A stretch of DNA of 48,332 bases from an uncultured Bacteroidota bacterium (GTDB lineage: Bacteria > Bacteroidota > Bacteroidia > Chitinophagales > LD1), in contig CAIXBT010000167.1 of assembly GCA_903917755.1 (NCBI GenBank), positions 1 to 48,332 of the forward strand, given 5' to 3'. The position numbers and the translations under genes are program-made. Of the stretch, positions 26,612-35,452 are shown in pieces; positions within the stretch are counted from its first letter, which is position 1; each line of letters starts with the position of its first letter. The notes under the pieces were generated by a model. The model had not been told where the DNA came from. It saw only the letters and a list, made by a program, of their open reading frames with translations, and made no database searches.

Positions 26612-27487
26612 TTATTGCTTAGCGATCCAGTCGAATGAAACAGGAACAACGCCTGGACTAGATACGAAGTTCACAGTGAACGTAGTTGCTCCCTTGGCTG
26701 TGATATAGTAGGCCAATGCATTCCCAGCCGCTGTAGGGCTTATGACGACCTGTGAAGGGGTATATCCAAGGCTGTGAGTTACTACAAATGCTGTTTGAAG
26801 TGCCGATCCTGTTACTGAGTATGAACCTCCACCTGTGCCAACTGATTGCCATGAAGCAAGACCTGTTGCATCTGAGGTGAGGACTTTCCCCGCGCCTTGA
26901 GTGCCGTCCATTATTTTAATTCCATCAGGACGACCAAGAGTTCCTATTTGAAAAACACCTACACCGACCCCACCTCTAGCACCCTTCATATATACCAAAG
27001 AATCCATTACAATGTCCGAATTTCCCGTGTCTATAGGAGCTAGGGCCCAAAATTGAATATAATTAGATATGATATGTATTGATGAATCCCCCTTAACAAC
27101 CGCACATGATTGAGCGCCTACATATGAAGGATCCACTCCGCATGTCGTACCATCACCAGCAAACACGCCACTATACCCACCAGTAATCAGATTATTATAT
27201 AAAACCAAAAAATCTCCGTCTACTTCTAAAGCATGCGCCGGGCTAGTTGTTCCGATGCCTACGTTCCGAGAGTTTTTAGGGTATAAGCTATTGCCACTTT
27301 GTGTCCAAAATGTATGATTGCTGAAATATTGATTTATTTTCGATCCGCTGGTTGTGTCAACGCATTGATTGACTTGCGTACAATTCAACGCGCTATTCCT
27401 GAGCGACGCCGAAAGCGAAGGCATTAGCGCCGCGCCAATCGCCCCCACAATGGCTAAAAATGCGACTAATAACATTGTTTTTTTCAT
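26612..27487 (-). CDS. fibre-like surface protein, possibly chimeric
   Basis: This 291-residue protein begins with a hydrophobic segment (about 5-22) and a short region rich in Ala, Ser and Arg. Residues from about 75 onward include NVGIGTTSPAHALEVDG and GAGKVLTSDATGLASWQS, patterns common in phage tail fibres and Bacteroidota surface proteins. The ATG at 27487 is preferred over one nine codons upstream because MKKTMLLVAFLA gives a normal N terminus. The first 40 or so codons use GC-rich codons like the phage-remnant genes upstream, while the rest resembles the chromosome, so the gene may be a fusion. It begins 17 bases after the stop of the frameshifted phage gene. Confidence 0.6.
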   Translation of the reverse strand: MKKTMLLVAFLAIVGAIGAALMPSLSASLRNSALNCTQVNQCVDTTSGSKINQYFSNHTFWTQSGNSLYPKNSRNVGIGTTSPAHALEVDGDFLVLYNNLITGGYSGVFAGDGTTCGVDPSYVGAQSCAVVKGDSSIHIISNYIQFWALAPIDTGNSDIVMDSLVYMKGARGGVGVGVFQIGTLGRPDGIKIMDGTQGAGKVLTSDATGLASWQSVGTGGGSYSVTGSALQTAFVVTHSLGYTPSQVVISPTAAGNALAYYITAKGATTFTVNFVSSPGVVPVSFDWIAKQ

Positions 27488-27503
27488 TATGTTAATTTTA
27501 AAG

Positions 27504-27808
27504 TTACAACTCATTCAATAAGTTTTCGTTTTTGAGTCCATCACCATTTTCGTTTTGCAATTGCTCCACCGCATTAGGCTCCCCGCTATTGTTGACATCA
27601 ATATTAGCGGCCTTAAAGCTCGACGCGATATTGGGCGGCGTCACGAGGCCGTCGGGTATGATAATGACACTTTTGGGGGCGGGTCATTTGTGAGCGACAA
27701 CGAGGGATTGGCTAGGAATATGTCAAACAAATTATCTATTTGACCACACGAACATATCACTACGTCATACGCACTTTGACCGCGCCGGGATATGTATTTT
27801 GTTGGCAT
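27504..27808 (-). pseudogene. phage tail-X-like small protein, frameshifted
   Basis: The minus strand starts at an ATG overlapping the TAA of the 27808-28107 gene (TAATG) and reads MPTKYISRRGQSAYDVVICS and onward to NPSLSLTNDPPPK. It must then change frame to continue VIIIPDGLVTPPNIASSFKA to a TAA at 27504-27506. The span is 305 bases, not a multiple of three. One extra G in the plus-strand G run near 27675-27679 would restore a 101-residue protein. The opening resembles small tail proteins of Bacteroidota phages that follow a gp25-like gene. Either a real single-base deletion or a homopolymer sequencing error explains it. Confidence 0.55.
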
Positions 27809-28107
27809 TATGGAGTCACTGAATTTTTAACCCTCATTCCGGGCGTTGCCTTAAGACTTAACACCTTATAGTTATCATAGATCAACATACGCCTCACGCG
27901 ACCCGCTAAGGCCACAAGGTTAGGCGATCCGTTGAGGTCACGTATTACGCCCAATCCCAATAAGGGGAATTGCCAGGCTTGCCCTAAGTCGAGCGTGTAT
28001 ATGTCGCGGATATGTTGTTGATCTGAAAAATCAACCTTCCAATCGCCCTTAATGGTATCAATCACTAAGTCACCCTGAAATATCATATCTGTTACAGCTA
28101 TCGACAT
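27808..28107 (-). CDS. phage baseplate gp25-like protein
   Basis: This 99-residue protein contains DLVIDTIKGDW, SDQQHIRDIYTLD and LGLGVIRDLNG. These resemble the small baseplate-like proteins of Bacteroidota prophages (often mis-annotated as oxidase, related to GPW/gp25), where a xDQQHI motif and an FPxxGxGI motif are typical. Codon use is more GC-rich than the chromosomal neighbours. It sits between the 85-residue phage protein (21-base gap) and the frameshifted tail-X-like gene (overlapping stop/start), the expected order of a tail module. No complete phage surrounds it, so it is a remnant. Confidence 0.5.
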   Translation of the reverse strand: MSIAVTDMIFQGDLVIDTIKGDWKVDFSDQQHIRDIYTLDLGQAWQFPLLGLGVIRDLNGSPNLVALAGRVRRMLIYDNYKVLSLKATPGMRVKNSVTP

Positions 28108-28128
28108 TGTTTGCTATTCGGTTACAAA

Positions 28129-28386
28129 TTACTGTTTTACTTTTATGTTTTCCAAATCTGAGTTTTGTGTTTGGACGAGTTGCGACCCAAACCACGCGGA
28201 CGACGACGCCTTAAGTGCCGCGCCGCCGTCCTGAGGCACGGGCATCCATCCACTCATAGCTGTTTTCAAAGTGTTATTGTCTTGCTCTATCTTATTTAAT
28301 CGGTCAACTACATTTGACAGCAATACAAGACCCTTGTTATTTCCGCCGTTAAAAGCGATTCCGTTTTGATCCATGAAAAGCTCCAT
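28129..28386 (-). CDS. small phage tail-module protein (remnant)
   Basis: This 85-residue protein begins MELFMDQNGIAFNGGNNKGL and continues with LSNVVDRLNKIEQDNN, a short helix. It resembles the small proteins found before the gp25-like gene in Bacteroidota phage tail clusters. It is cotranscribed with the 27808 gene on the minus strand. The function is not established and the assignment rests on context and the opening pattern. Upstream the phage operon is broken, with only an oppositely oriented fragment. Confidence 0.4.
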   Translation of the reverse strand: MELFMDQNGIAFNGGNNKGLVLLSNVVDRLNKIEQDNNTLKTAMSGWMPVPQDGGAALKASSSAWFGSQLVQTQNSDLENIKVKQ

Positions 28387-28748
28387 CTCCTTAACCTTTA
28401 TGTCAAGTGTACCGCTATCGTCTAACCTTACCGATTACCTTAGCAAAAAGCAACCCGTCAAATCCGCTTTAACCTTACGCCGGATCAAAATGCCCCGGTA
28501 TATGCTAACGCGGACGGTACATTAGCTCAGGATTCGTTAGGCTTTTTCAAAAACGAGGCGGCGAAAGGCGTGTTGCAAATGGTTACGGACGGCGAATTAT
28601 CAAATGCCGCAATCATTATCGACCCAACGCAAAACGTCGTAAGCTCAGGCAAGATAGTAATAAACACCGCCTGAGCAAATGAAGCAATTCGCCTTTATTA
28701 AATTCCTTTTTGAAAGGCGATAAACTATATGTGGGGGCGATTGACATA
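28387..28748 (+). pseudogene. fragment of a phage structural gene (DUF2586-like C-terminal part)
   Basis: A plus-strand frame with no start is open from 28444 and ends in TGA at 28672-28674. It encodes about 76 residues including RFNLTPDQNAPVYANADGTL, KGVLQMVTDGELSNAAI and DPTQNVVSSGKIVINTA. This resembles the C-terminal part of a conserved Bacteroidota phage structural protein (DUF2586-like). A short ORF of 14 residues (MKQFAFIKFLFER) follows at 28680, possibly the truncated next phage gene. The orientation is opposite to the other phage remnants, which implies rearrangement. Nothing else is recognisable in this 360-base gap. Confidence 0.4.
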
Positions 28749-29930
28749 TTAATTTTTAAATTGTATCTGCTGTTTCAGGTGATCTATCAGCACTCTGAAC
28801 AAAATCTCAGCCTTATTTTGCTCCCCTTTAGGGTTCAAATGACAGTCGTCAAGCCAGCAAGTGTGATCTGTGATAGAGTCGAAAGCAAACGGGACAAAGA
28901 TCCCCCCATACTTTTCAGACAAAGACTTTGATATAGAAACATTCAGTGAATTCATTTTGTCGTACTCTTTATTATTGACCACAAATTCGGATTGTTTATT
29001 TAATGCATTGGGGAATACCACTAGCATTGAACTATCTTCCACAATGGACATAAACAGGTTGGAGCTGTTTCTATAAAACGGATAAAATTCAAACTGCTTA
29101 TTATCTATTATACTATCTATATTCAATTGTGACCATTTGCAAAAATGCTGGTTTTGCTGAATAGAAAAGCAATCCCTCCCGGTTTTACCATTATAAGCAA
29201 AATTATCATAAAACAAACGAATGGTAAAAAAGCTAATAAAATAGGATTTGAGGAGCCATCTGGCTGGAGTCGTGAGCGGATCCAGATTGAAACTACGCCT
29301 TCTGAAATGTGTATAGTCGAGCTGAAAATCTTTTTGCGGGTTGGTGGCTATCAATGCGTCATTGACACCACTATGCACAATAACCACGTCCGGTTTATAA
29401 TACCTGTATTTGAATAAATATTGCTGTAACTCTTCTGCAGAAGTGCCCGCCTCAATGCCCGCATTAATAACCTCACAATCCTTAAACTTGCTATTCAAAC
29501 TTTTATCGTGGATAATATAGTCCTTCAATAACTCCTGGAGGCGGGCGGGGTATGCCTGATAGGGTGAATCTACAGTATATCCATAGGTAGTCGATCCTCC
29601 CAGACACAAGATCCTGAGCTTTTCGGATCTCTGAAGGGGTACTTTTTCTCCCCTGTATCCATCTTCATTGTGCTGTACTACACCGTTCTTTTTGTAACCG
29701 GGATAAGGTATGTAACCTAAATATGGCAGTGAAAGATAACGCGGAAAGTTTTCCGGTTTTTGATTGTCCATTAGCATGTACCTAATCTGAAAATAGTTTT
29801 TGTTTGAGAGCCAGTCAAACGAACGACTATTGATCCACATGCCAAAGTACCCCACAGCCTCCAATCCTATAATGACAATAAGGATCAAGCTGAAGCGCAA
29901 TAGAAATAATTTTGGCCTTCCTTCTTGCAT
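28749..29930 (-). CDS. membrane-anchored SGNH/GDSL-family hydrolase
   Basis: This 393-residue protein has an N-terminal transmembrane anchor (about 8-30) and an SGNH hydrolase domain: block I LCLGGSTTYG with Ser113, block II around Gly163 (NAGIEAGTS), block III HSGVND with Asn190, and block V DDCHLNPKG with the Asp361/His364 dyad. The fold hydrolyses or transfers acyl esters. In this setting an O-acetylesterase or O-acyltransferase for a polysaccharide is plausible, acting in the periplasm. It lies 55 bases after the glycosyltransferase stop, probably the last gene of an oxidoreductase-glycosyltransferase-hydrolase operon. Confidence 0.82.
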   Translation of the reverse strand: MQEGRPKLFLLRFSLILIVIIGLEAVGYFGMWINSRSFDWLSNKNYFQIRYMLMDNQKPENFPRYLSLPYLGYIPYPGYKKNGVVQHNEDGYRGEKVPLQRSEKLRILCLGGSTTYGYTVDSPYQAYPARLQELLKDYIIHDKSLNSKFKDCEVINAGIEAGTSAEELQQYLFKYRYYKPDVVIVHSGVNDALIATNPQKDFQLDYTHFRRRSFNLDPLTTPARWLLKSYFISFFTIRLFYDNFAYNGKTGRDCFSIQQNQHFCKWSQLNIDSIIDNKQFEFYPFYRNSSNLFMSIVEDSSMLVVFPNALNKQSEFVVNNKEYDKMNSLNVSISKSLSEKYGGIFVPFAFDSITDHTCWLDDCHLNPKGEQNKAEILFRVLIDHLKQQIQFKN

Positions 29931-29985
29931 TGCTCTATTTCACATAAAATGTATCAGTCACTAAGTCAAATTTGCAGATTCGATA

Positions 29986-30696
29986 CTAATATATAGTTTT
30001 TGCTTTTTCTATCGGTAGCTGCTTTTTGAAGTTATATACTGTTTTATATAATGCTGACATCTCAATGATCACTTTGCTGAGCGTTTTCCAGCTGCCTCCG
30101 GTAGATATTCCTCCATTGCGTTCATGATAAACAGATGGGAGCTCTATCGGTTTACATCCCGCTTTGATGAGTTTAGCACTAATTTCACTTTCCACGATTG
30201 AGCTTTTCATTTGAAAATCTACAAAATCCAACTGATCCTTTCTGTATACTTTGACCCAATTTATATCTTTCATTTCTACCCCCAGCAATAGTTTATTGAA
30301 AATCCGGTTTAAAAAGGATAGCATGGCCCGATATATGCCATAGTTTGTCTTAGGCCGGTAATATGAGTATAAGCTGTAAATTGTAAAGGGTTTTATATTC
30401 AATAATTCCCTGACGTCAAACTGCCCATCACCGGGAATAGCGCAGACATATTCCTTGATTGCAGCATTATACCCCGACCTGAGTGCCATTCCAATTCCAA
30501 GATTGGTGGGATGGATAATATATTTTACAAGGGGGTAGCGTTTGATGATCTCAGTTGTCCCATCGGTACTTCCATCATCTACTACTATTATCTCAAAGTC
30601 GTCAGACAGCTGGCCGGCAATGTCAAAAGAAGATCCTATGACCTTTTCAATATTATCCTCCTCGTTATGACAAAATATGATGATAGAAATATTCAA
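29986..30696 (-). CDS. family 2 glycosyltransferase
   Basis: This 236-residue GT-A glycosyltransferase has VVDDGSTDG (Asp40, Asp41) for nucleotide-sugar binding and a GDGQ motif near residue 90, as in dolichyl-phosphate-mannose-synthase-like enzymes. A basic region near 206-222 may bind a lipid carrier. The start is TTG at 30696 inside the end of the upstream gene (TTGA, sharing four bases with its TGA), and the usual NISIIIFCHNEE opening follows at once, so coupled translation from TTG is likely. It probably transfers a sugar to a polyprenyl phosphate or growing glycan. Donor and acceptor cannot be told. Confidence 0.85.
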   Translation of the reverse strand: MNISIIIFCHNEEDNIEKVIGSSFDIAGQLSDDFEIIVVDDGSTDGTTEIIKRYPLVKYIIHPTNLGIGMALRSGYNAAIKEYVCAIPGDGQFDVRELLNIKPFTIYSLYSYYRPKTNYGIYRAMLSFLNRIFNKLLLGVEMKDINWVKVYRKDQLDFVDFQMKSSIVESEISAKLIKAGCKPIELPSVYHERNGGISTGGSWKTLSKVIIEMSALYKTVYNFKKQLPIEKAKTIY

Positions 30697-31709
30697 ATTA
30701 GAGAGATTATTGATCCATTAGAGTTTAATGATTCCTGCGCCTTTTCTAAGATCTTTACTACTTGTAGTGCATTCTTACCATCCGCGACAGGTTGTGTGCC
30801 ATTCAAAATACAATCATAAAATTCACCGATCACATTTTTTAGAGGTTCAGAGATCTCATACTTGGGTATAGTAATATCACCGAGACGGTAGTCTATTAGT
30901 TTTAATTTGTTTTCATTACTGGTCGGTGTATGTTCATAATCATAAATGATCAATTTATTCGTAGCCTCTATGTCATCATAAATGATCATTCTCTTTTCGC
31001 CGCCTATGATCATTTTGCGCATCTTGACAGGCGAAGCCCAGGACGAGTTGATCTGAACCAAAAGTCCAGATTTATAATACAAGAAAAGATATGCCACATC
31101 TTCTACCCCAAAAGTTGGATTGATCCGACCTATCGCCCTTACACTTTGAGGTTCTTCATCGATCAAATAATTAATGATAGAGAGGTCATGGCAGGCCAGA
31201 TCCCATAACACATTGGTGTCGTTCTGATAGATACCCAGATTGATCCTCGTTGCGTCTATATAATTGATCGTTCCAAGAAAGTCCTGGTTGATGTATTTTT
31301 TTAGTTGTCTTACTACAGGATTATAAAGAAAAATATGGTCAACCATCAAAACCAGATTATTGGCTTCAGCTATAGAGATTAACTCTGCTGTTTGCTCTGC
31401 TGATGTAGAAATGGGTTTTTCAATTAATACGTGCTTTTTCTCCAGCATAGCTTGCTTAGCTAAAGAATAATGGGTGGAGGTAGGAGTAGCTATAATAACT
31501 GCATCTATTGTTCCATCTTTAAAAACATCCTTACTATCTGTCGTGATATTCAGCGAAAAATTATTTCTTTTGACAGCGTCTATAGAACTTTGATTTTTAT
31601 CACAGACTGTAAGGGTTCCTGAGAGGGGTTGTTCGGTAAGATTTCTAAGAATATTACTCCCCCAATATCCACAACCTATTAAGCCTACATTTACTTTCGA
31701 TGATGACAT
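30693..31709 (-). CDS. Gfo/Idh/MocA-type NAD(P)-dependent sugar oxidoreductase
   Basis: This 338-residue protein has the Rossmann motif GLIGCGYWG (Gly12-x-Gly14-x-x-Gly17), the EKP motif (Glu97-Lys98-Pro99), and the catalytic-region motif LWDLACHDLS with Asp170 and His174. This pattern is common in nucleotide-sugar dehydrogenases of polysaccharide loci (WlbA-like), which oxidise a ring hydroxyl as a step toward amino or deoxy sugars. No partner aminotransferase is visible in the window. It is the first gene of the operon with the glycosyltransferase and SGNH hydrolase. It diverges from the 31976 glycosyltransferase across 266 bases with no firm promoter. Confidence 0.88.
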   Translation of the reverse strand: MSSSKVNVGLIGCGYWGSNILRNLTEQPLSGTLTVCDKNQSSIDAVKRNNFSLNITTDSKDVFKDGTIDAVIIATPTSTHYSLAKQAMLEKKHVLIEKPISTSAEQTAELISIAEANNLVLMVDHIFLYNPVVRQLKKYINQDFLGTINYIDATRINLGIYQNDTNVLWDLACHDLSIINYLIDEEPQSVRAIGRINPTFGVEDVAYLFLYYKSGLLVQINSSWASPVKMRKMIIGGEKRMIIYDDIEATNKLIIYDYEHTPTSNENKLKLIDYRLGDITIPKYEISEPLKNVIGEFYDCILNGTQPVADGKNALQVVKILEKAQESLNSNGSIISLI

Positions 31710-31975
31710 TTCCTTTCTTCAAGACTGAAAAATTAACTTTATGAACCGTAAAATAGTCATTTTTGCCTAAATTAATCGATAAGAATATTTAAATTCATTT
31801 TCATGCAGTTTTCAGCATGGATTATATATCATTGACATGTTGATTGACTTGGCTTTTATATAGCTTTGGTCATATTCACAGATTTTAAATTAGTAATCTG
31901 ATGAAAGGACAACATCGGGTCTGTATGTTTCTGTTTGCATAAATGCATAATAATCTCAAAATTTATCCCTAATAG

Positions 31976-32764
31976 ATGGATACTCTTGATTCCAATACTG
32001 ATATAGAACTCAGCATTATTATGCCCTGTCTGAATGAAGCCGAGACTTTGAGAACATGTATTGTCAAAGCTTTCGAGTATCTCAATGTAAATAATATCAA
32101 AGGTGAGGTTGTGATTGGAGATAACGGAAGCATTGATGGGTCGCAGGAAATAGCACGTAATTGTGGTGCCAGGGTTATCTCAGTGCCGATCAAAGGATAT
32201 GGGAGTGCGCTAATGGGTGCTATTAAAGCAGCACACGGGAAATATGTGGTCATGGGAGACTCTGATGACAGCTATGATTTCAGCAATCTGAATCCATTTT
32301 TGGAAAAACTGCGCGAGGGCTATGAACTTGTGATAGGGAATCGTTTCACGGGTAGCATCAAACCGACAGCTATGCCCTTTTTGAATAAATACCTTGGTAA
32401 CCCTTTTTTGTCCTTTATAGGACGTTTATTTGTCAGAAGTGAGATTGGTGATTTTCATTGCGGGCTTCGGGGTTTCAACCGGGAAGCCTTATTAGCACTC
32501 GACTTAAAAACCACAGGGATGGAGTTTGCATCGGAAATGATAATAGTAGCGACAGTAAACCACTTGAGAATCACAGAAGTACCGGTAGTGCTCTCGCCTG
32601 ACGGAAGAAGTCGACCATCCCACCTCCGTCCATGGAGAGATGGATGGAGGCATTTAAAGTTCTTGCTAAGTCATAGTCGTGGTCCTGTATTTCTGATTCG
32701 TGAACTTTTGCTGATGGCCGGCGGCCTGATCAGAAGACTATTTCGGGTATTAAAACTGATTTAA
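31976..32764 (+). CDS. family 2 glycosyltransferase (polyprenyl-phosphate type)
   Basis: This 262-residue GT-A enzyme of the dolichyl-phosphate glycosyltransferase type has SIIMPCLNE, GDNGSIDGS (Asp49) and the DxD-like DSDDSYDF (Asp95, Asp97, Asp98). GNRFTGSI and FHCGLRGFNREAL are characteristic of bacterial polyprenyl-phosphate glucose/mannose transferases. There are no transmembrane helices after the catalytic domain; a basic segment (about 218-234) may contact the membrane. First gene of the plus-strand block that continues with SPASM radical SAM and a GT-C-like protein, which could use its lipid-phosphate sugar. Confidence 0.87.
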   Translation: MDTLDSNTDIELSIIMPCLNEAETLRTCIVKAFEYLNVNNIKGEVVIGDNGSIDGSQEIARNCGARVISVPIKGYGSALMGAIKAAHGKYVVMGDSDDSYDFSNLNPFLEKLREGYELVIGNRFTGSIKPTAMPFLNKYLGNPFLSFIGRLFVRSEIGDFHCGLRGFNREALLALDLKTTGMEFASEMIIVATVNHLRITEVPVVLSPDGRSRPSHLRPWRDGWRHLKFLLSHSRGPVFLIRELLLMAGGLIRRLFRVLKLI

Positions 32765-32806
32765 TCAGAACTTTTAAATGTTTTATTTTTGTTCTAAGCA
32801 GGAAAT

Positions 32807-33871
32807 ATGACACTTCGTACCATTTTTGATATTACGCAGAAGAATTTAGAGCATGGCTATTACAAGATTACTGGGCAAACTCATCGAATCGTCCCGTATA
32901 AAATTGTAGTTGAGCTTACGACGCAGTGTAATTCTAAATGTCTCTATTGCGATATTTGGAAAATAAAGAAAGAGGACGTTCAAAAAATTGATATGGGTCA
33001 TTTCGAAAATTTTTTGAAAAAAATGGACCGAAATCTTTTGTGGCTCGCTCTGACCGGAGGAGAAATTTCAACCAACAACCAGTTTCCGGAGATCATAAAA
33101 TTAATAAAACAAAATTGCCCCAATCTCCGGATCATAACTTTCACTACAAACGGCCTTCTGCCAGAGCGCATTCTGGATTATGCTCTGCTTATTAAAAAAG
33201 AACTCAATTGTGATTCATTCATTACTATCAGTCTGGATGGAGATGAGGAAACACATGACGCGATCAGAGGCGTTAAGGGCAACTATGCAAAGTGCATGGA
33301 GACATATCAGCTTATGAAGAAAAATGGCATTCAATGTCATTTCGGTATTACAGTTGCAGAGGGTAACTATTCGTTTATTAAAAATTCTTTCCGGTCTTAT
33401 CGTGATAAGATCAAAGCAGTCACTTTTCTTCATAGCGGAGGTATTTTTCTTACAGATCATGACCCTGGTGACCCTGCTACCGATATGAAGATCATGGGGT
33501 CGTTGAAAACTATTTATCACAACTACAAAGTTTCATCGCCTGGTGAATGGCTAATTAAACAATATATAAAAGTGGGAATTCTGTTTCTGCAAAAAGGCCG
33601 AAAAACAAATATTATACCCTGCGATGTCGGCTTATCTTCTGCACACCTAATGGCAAATGGTGACCTCTTGCCATGTATGTATCTTCCTCCCATCAAAAAA
33701 ATAGGCGAAGGTTTTGAAGTAAGCGATTATCATAATCCTGAGGCACAGGCTATGCTAAATGAGATCAAAAAAGATAAGTGCCCCCATTGTTGGATGAGCT
33801 GCTACGGCCCCCACAACATGTTACAATCTCCATTAAAATCACTTTCCGTTTTACTAAAACCCCTTGAATGA
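32807..33871 (+). CDS. radical SAM / SPASM-domain protein
   Basis: This 354-residue protein carries the radical SAM motif CNSKCLYC (Cys41, Cys45, Cys48), TGGE at about 83-86, and a Cys-rich C-terminal half with Cys272, Cys290, Cys325, Cys328 and Cys332 that fits an auxiliary-cluster (SPASM/twitch) domain. This is unlike the B12-domain enzymes elsewhere in the window. SPASM enzymes modify peptides or act as dehydrogenases or epimerases, including on sugars. No precursor peptide is visible, so a sugar or lipid substrate is more likely. Its stop overlaps the start of the next gene (ATGA), indicating coupling. It follows the glycosyltransferase by 42 bases. Confidence 0.87.
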   Translation: MTLRTIFDITQKNLEHGYYKITGQTHRIVPYKIVVELTTQCNSKCLYCDIWKIKKEDVQKIDMGHFENFLKKMDRNLLWLALTGGEISTNNQFPEIIKLIKQNCPNLRIITFTTNGLLPERILDYALLIKKELNCDSFITISLDGDEETHDAIRGVKGNYAKCMETYQLMKKNGIQCHFGITVAEGNYSFIKNSFRSYRDKIKAVTFLHSGGIFLTDHDPGDPATDMKIMGSLKTIYHNYKVSSPGEWLIKQYIKVGILFLQKGRKTNIIPCDVGLSSAHLMANGDLLPCMYLPPIKKIGEGFEVSDYHNPEAQAMLNEIKKDKCPHCWMSCYGPHNMLQSPLKSLSVLLKPLE

Positions 33872-35382
33872 GTAAAAAGCAAATTATTTACTTACTTTCT
33901 GTATTTGCCTTGCTTCTGATCGGACGGATATCGATAGCAGGTACCGGATATTTAGAAGATACTGATGAACTATTATACATCTGGATCCATCTTCATTTTG
34001 CTGATTTTACACATCTGTCTACATGGTCGCACTGCATGTTTCGTGTACAAGGGCAGCCACCCGAAATATTGATCCGTCTCATGGAATACATTTGCTTGCT
34101 GCCAATAGCGGCATCTATGGGCAAGTCCATGTTGCATCCGGATATTCTATACTTTATGGGTTTGTTCAATATTGTTGTTTCATTGCTAATACTATATGTC
34201 TTTTTCCGTATTTTACTAAAACTCAAGTTCTCCTTTGAATATGCTCTGACAGGAGTGGTACTATTAGGTACGCTTTTCAATTACAACATGTATACACGGC
34301 ATATTCTGCCATATGATCATGCCCTTTTGTTTCAGTTGCTCGCTTTAAATATTTTATTGGGAGATAATGTCGGTTACCGAAAAATCATGTTAGCGGGATT
34401 GTTCTCTGCTATAGGACTTACTAATTATTTAGGATGCTTCATGTTCATGTTCATTAACTTCGGATACTTGCTACTTTCCAATTATAAAATGCCGAAAGTA
34501 GCATTAATGAAAGCGTTGTTTTTTGTTCTTCCCTTCCTAATACTGATATTATGCTATCAGGCCCTGACCCTCGCAGATGAAAAATCCTATTTATCTTTTT
34601 TGGGTGAATACTCCGACACGGTAAATAGCGGGGGGAGTTTCGATGAAGGGCTTATCTATGTGTTTCTGTATTTCTATCTTGTCGAAAAATGCTGGGGTAT
34701 ATTGCTGCTATTGCTCTCTTTTGCAGGGGGGTATTTACTATTTCTAAATATTAATTTCTCCAAAGCCAGACTTGTCCTCTTTCTCGGGCTAATTGCTTAC
34801 CTGACCTTTGGGGTGTATGTTTACTTTTTCCATAAGATGCTTTTTTCTGGTAGAGTGCTGCATATATATTACCCATTTGTCATTATAGGGGTACTGGGTT
34901 TATTGCAACAGCAAAAAATTTTGAAGCCCGCCTATATGATTGCGGGAATAGTTTTTTTTGCATTTATCAGCTACGCATTTGTGATCAAGGATTTTAACAG
35001 GATTGGCTATCCGCGTAATGCTATTTATAAGTATGGGCTCTTTGAACAAAAGGGGAAAGTGCATTTTTCTTATTTCGAAGAAATGTATAGTCCCATGCAT
35101 TACAGCGATCGTGCTAATTTTTATATTGATAGTACTGGGCCCACTATATTGCCCTCGGGACATTATGCCGTGGGCAATCTTGGTTTCCTGGTCGACGTCC
35201 CCGATACTTTGTATAAATACTATCAGCCATGGAAAAAAGCAGATAAGGACAGTGTGGTTTTCGAGCAATTGCATTTTGAATCGCACCCGGCTTATACTTT
35301 GGAGTATTGCACTCGCTTAGGGCGAAATTTTTATTTAGAAAAGAAATTAAAAATAAGAGTAGTTAAAATTCAAGATCCATAA
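33868..35382 (+). CDS. polytopic membrane protein, GT-C-like glycosyltransferase candidate
   Basis: This 504-residue protein has roughly ten hydrophobic helices across residues 1-380 and a C-terminal soluble part of about 125 residues. An acidic motif after the first helix (YLEDTDELLY, with Glu30, Asp31, Asp33, Glu34) is placed like the catalytic Asp/Glu loop of GT-C enzymes that use polyprenyl-phosphate sugars. That would fit the polyprenyl-phosphate glycosyltransferase two genes upstream. Sequence similarity to a named family is not clear to me, so the assignment is by topology and motif. It overlaps the SPASM gene by four bases. Confidence 0.65.
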   Translation: MSKKQIIYLLSVFALLLIGRISIAGTGYLEDTDELLYIWIHLHFADFTHLSTWSHCMFRVQGQPPEILIRLMEYICLLPIAASMGKSMLHPDILYFMGLFNIVVSLLILYVFFRILLKLKFSFEYALTGVVLLGTLFNYNMYTRHILPYDHALLFQLLALNILLGDNVGYRKIMLAGLFSAIGLTNYLGCFMFMFINFGYLLLSNYKMPKVALMKALFFVLPFLILILCYQALTLADEKSYLSFLGEYSDTVNSGGSFDEGLIYVFLYFYLVEKCWGILLLLLSFAGGYLLFLNINFSKARLVLFLGLIAYLTFGVYVYFFHKMLFSGRVLHIYYPFVIIGVLGLLQQQKILKPAYMIAGIVFFAFISYAFVIKDFNRIGYPRNAIYKYGLFEQKGKVHFSYFEEMYSPMHYSDRANFYIDSTGPTILPSGHYAVGNLGFLVDVPDTLYKYYQPWKKADKDSVVFEQLHFESHPAYTLEYCTRLGRNFYLEKKLKIRVVKIQDP

Positions 35383-35452
35383 AATCATTGATTACAAAAA
35401 ATGCTCTTTGTTTTTTATTTTACTATTGCTGTTAGATTGTTTTATTAAACTC

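Noticed and set aside
27555-27743. 62-codon plus-strand frame in the phage remnant
   Set aside because: The opposite strand gives a far better phage-tail-like protein across the same bases, including a stop/start overlap.
26421-28748. Complete prophage or mobile element
   Set aside because: Only small tail-type fragments are seen. No integrase, transposase, terminase, capsid or flanking repeats were found.
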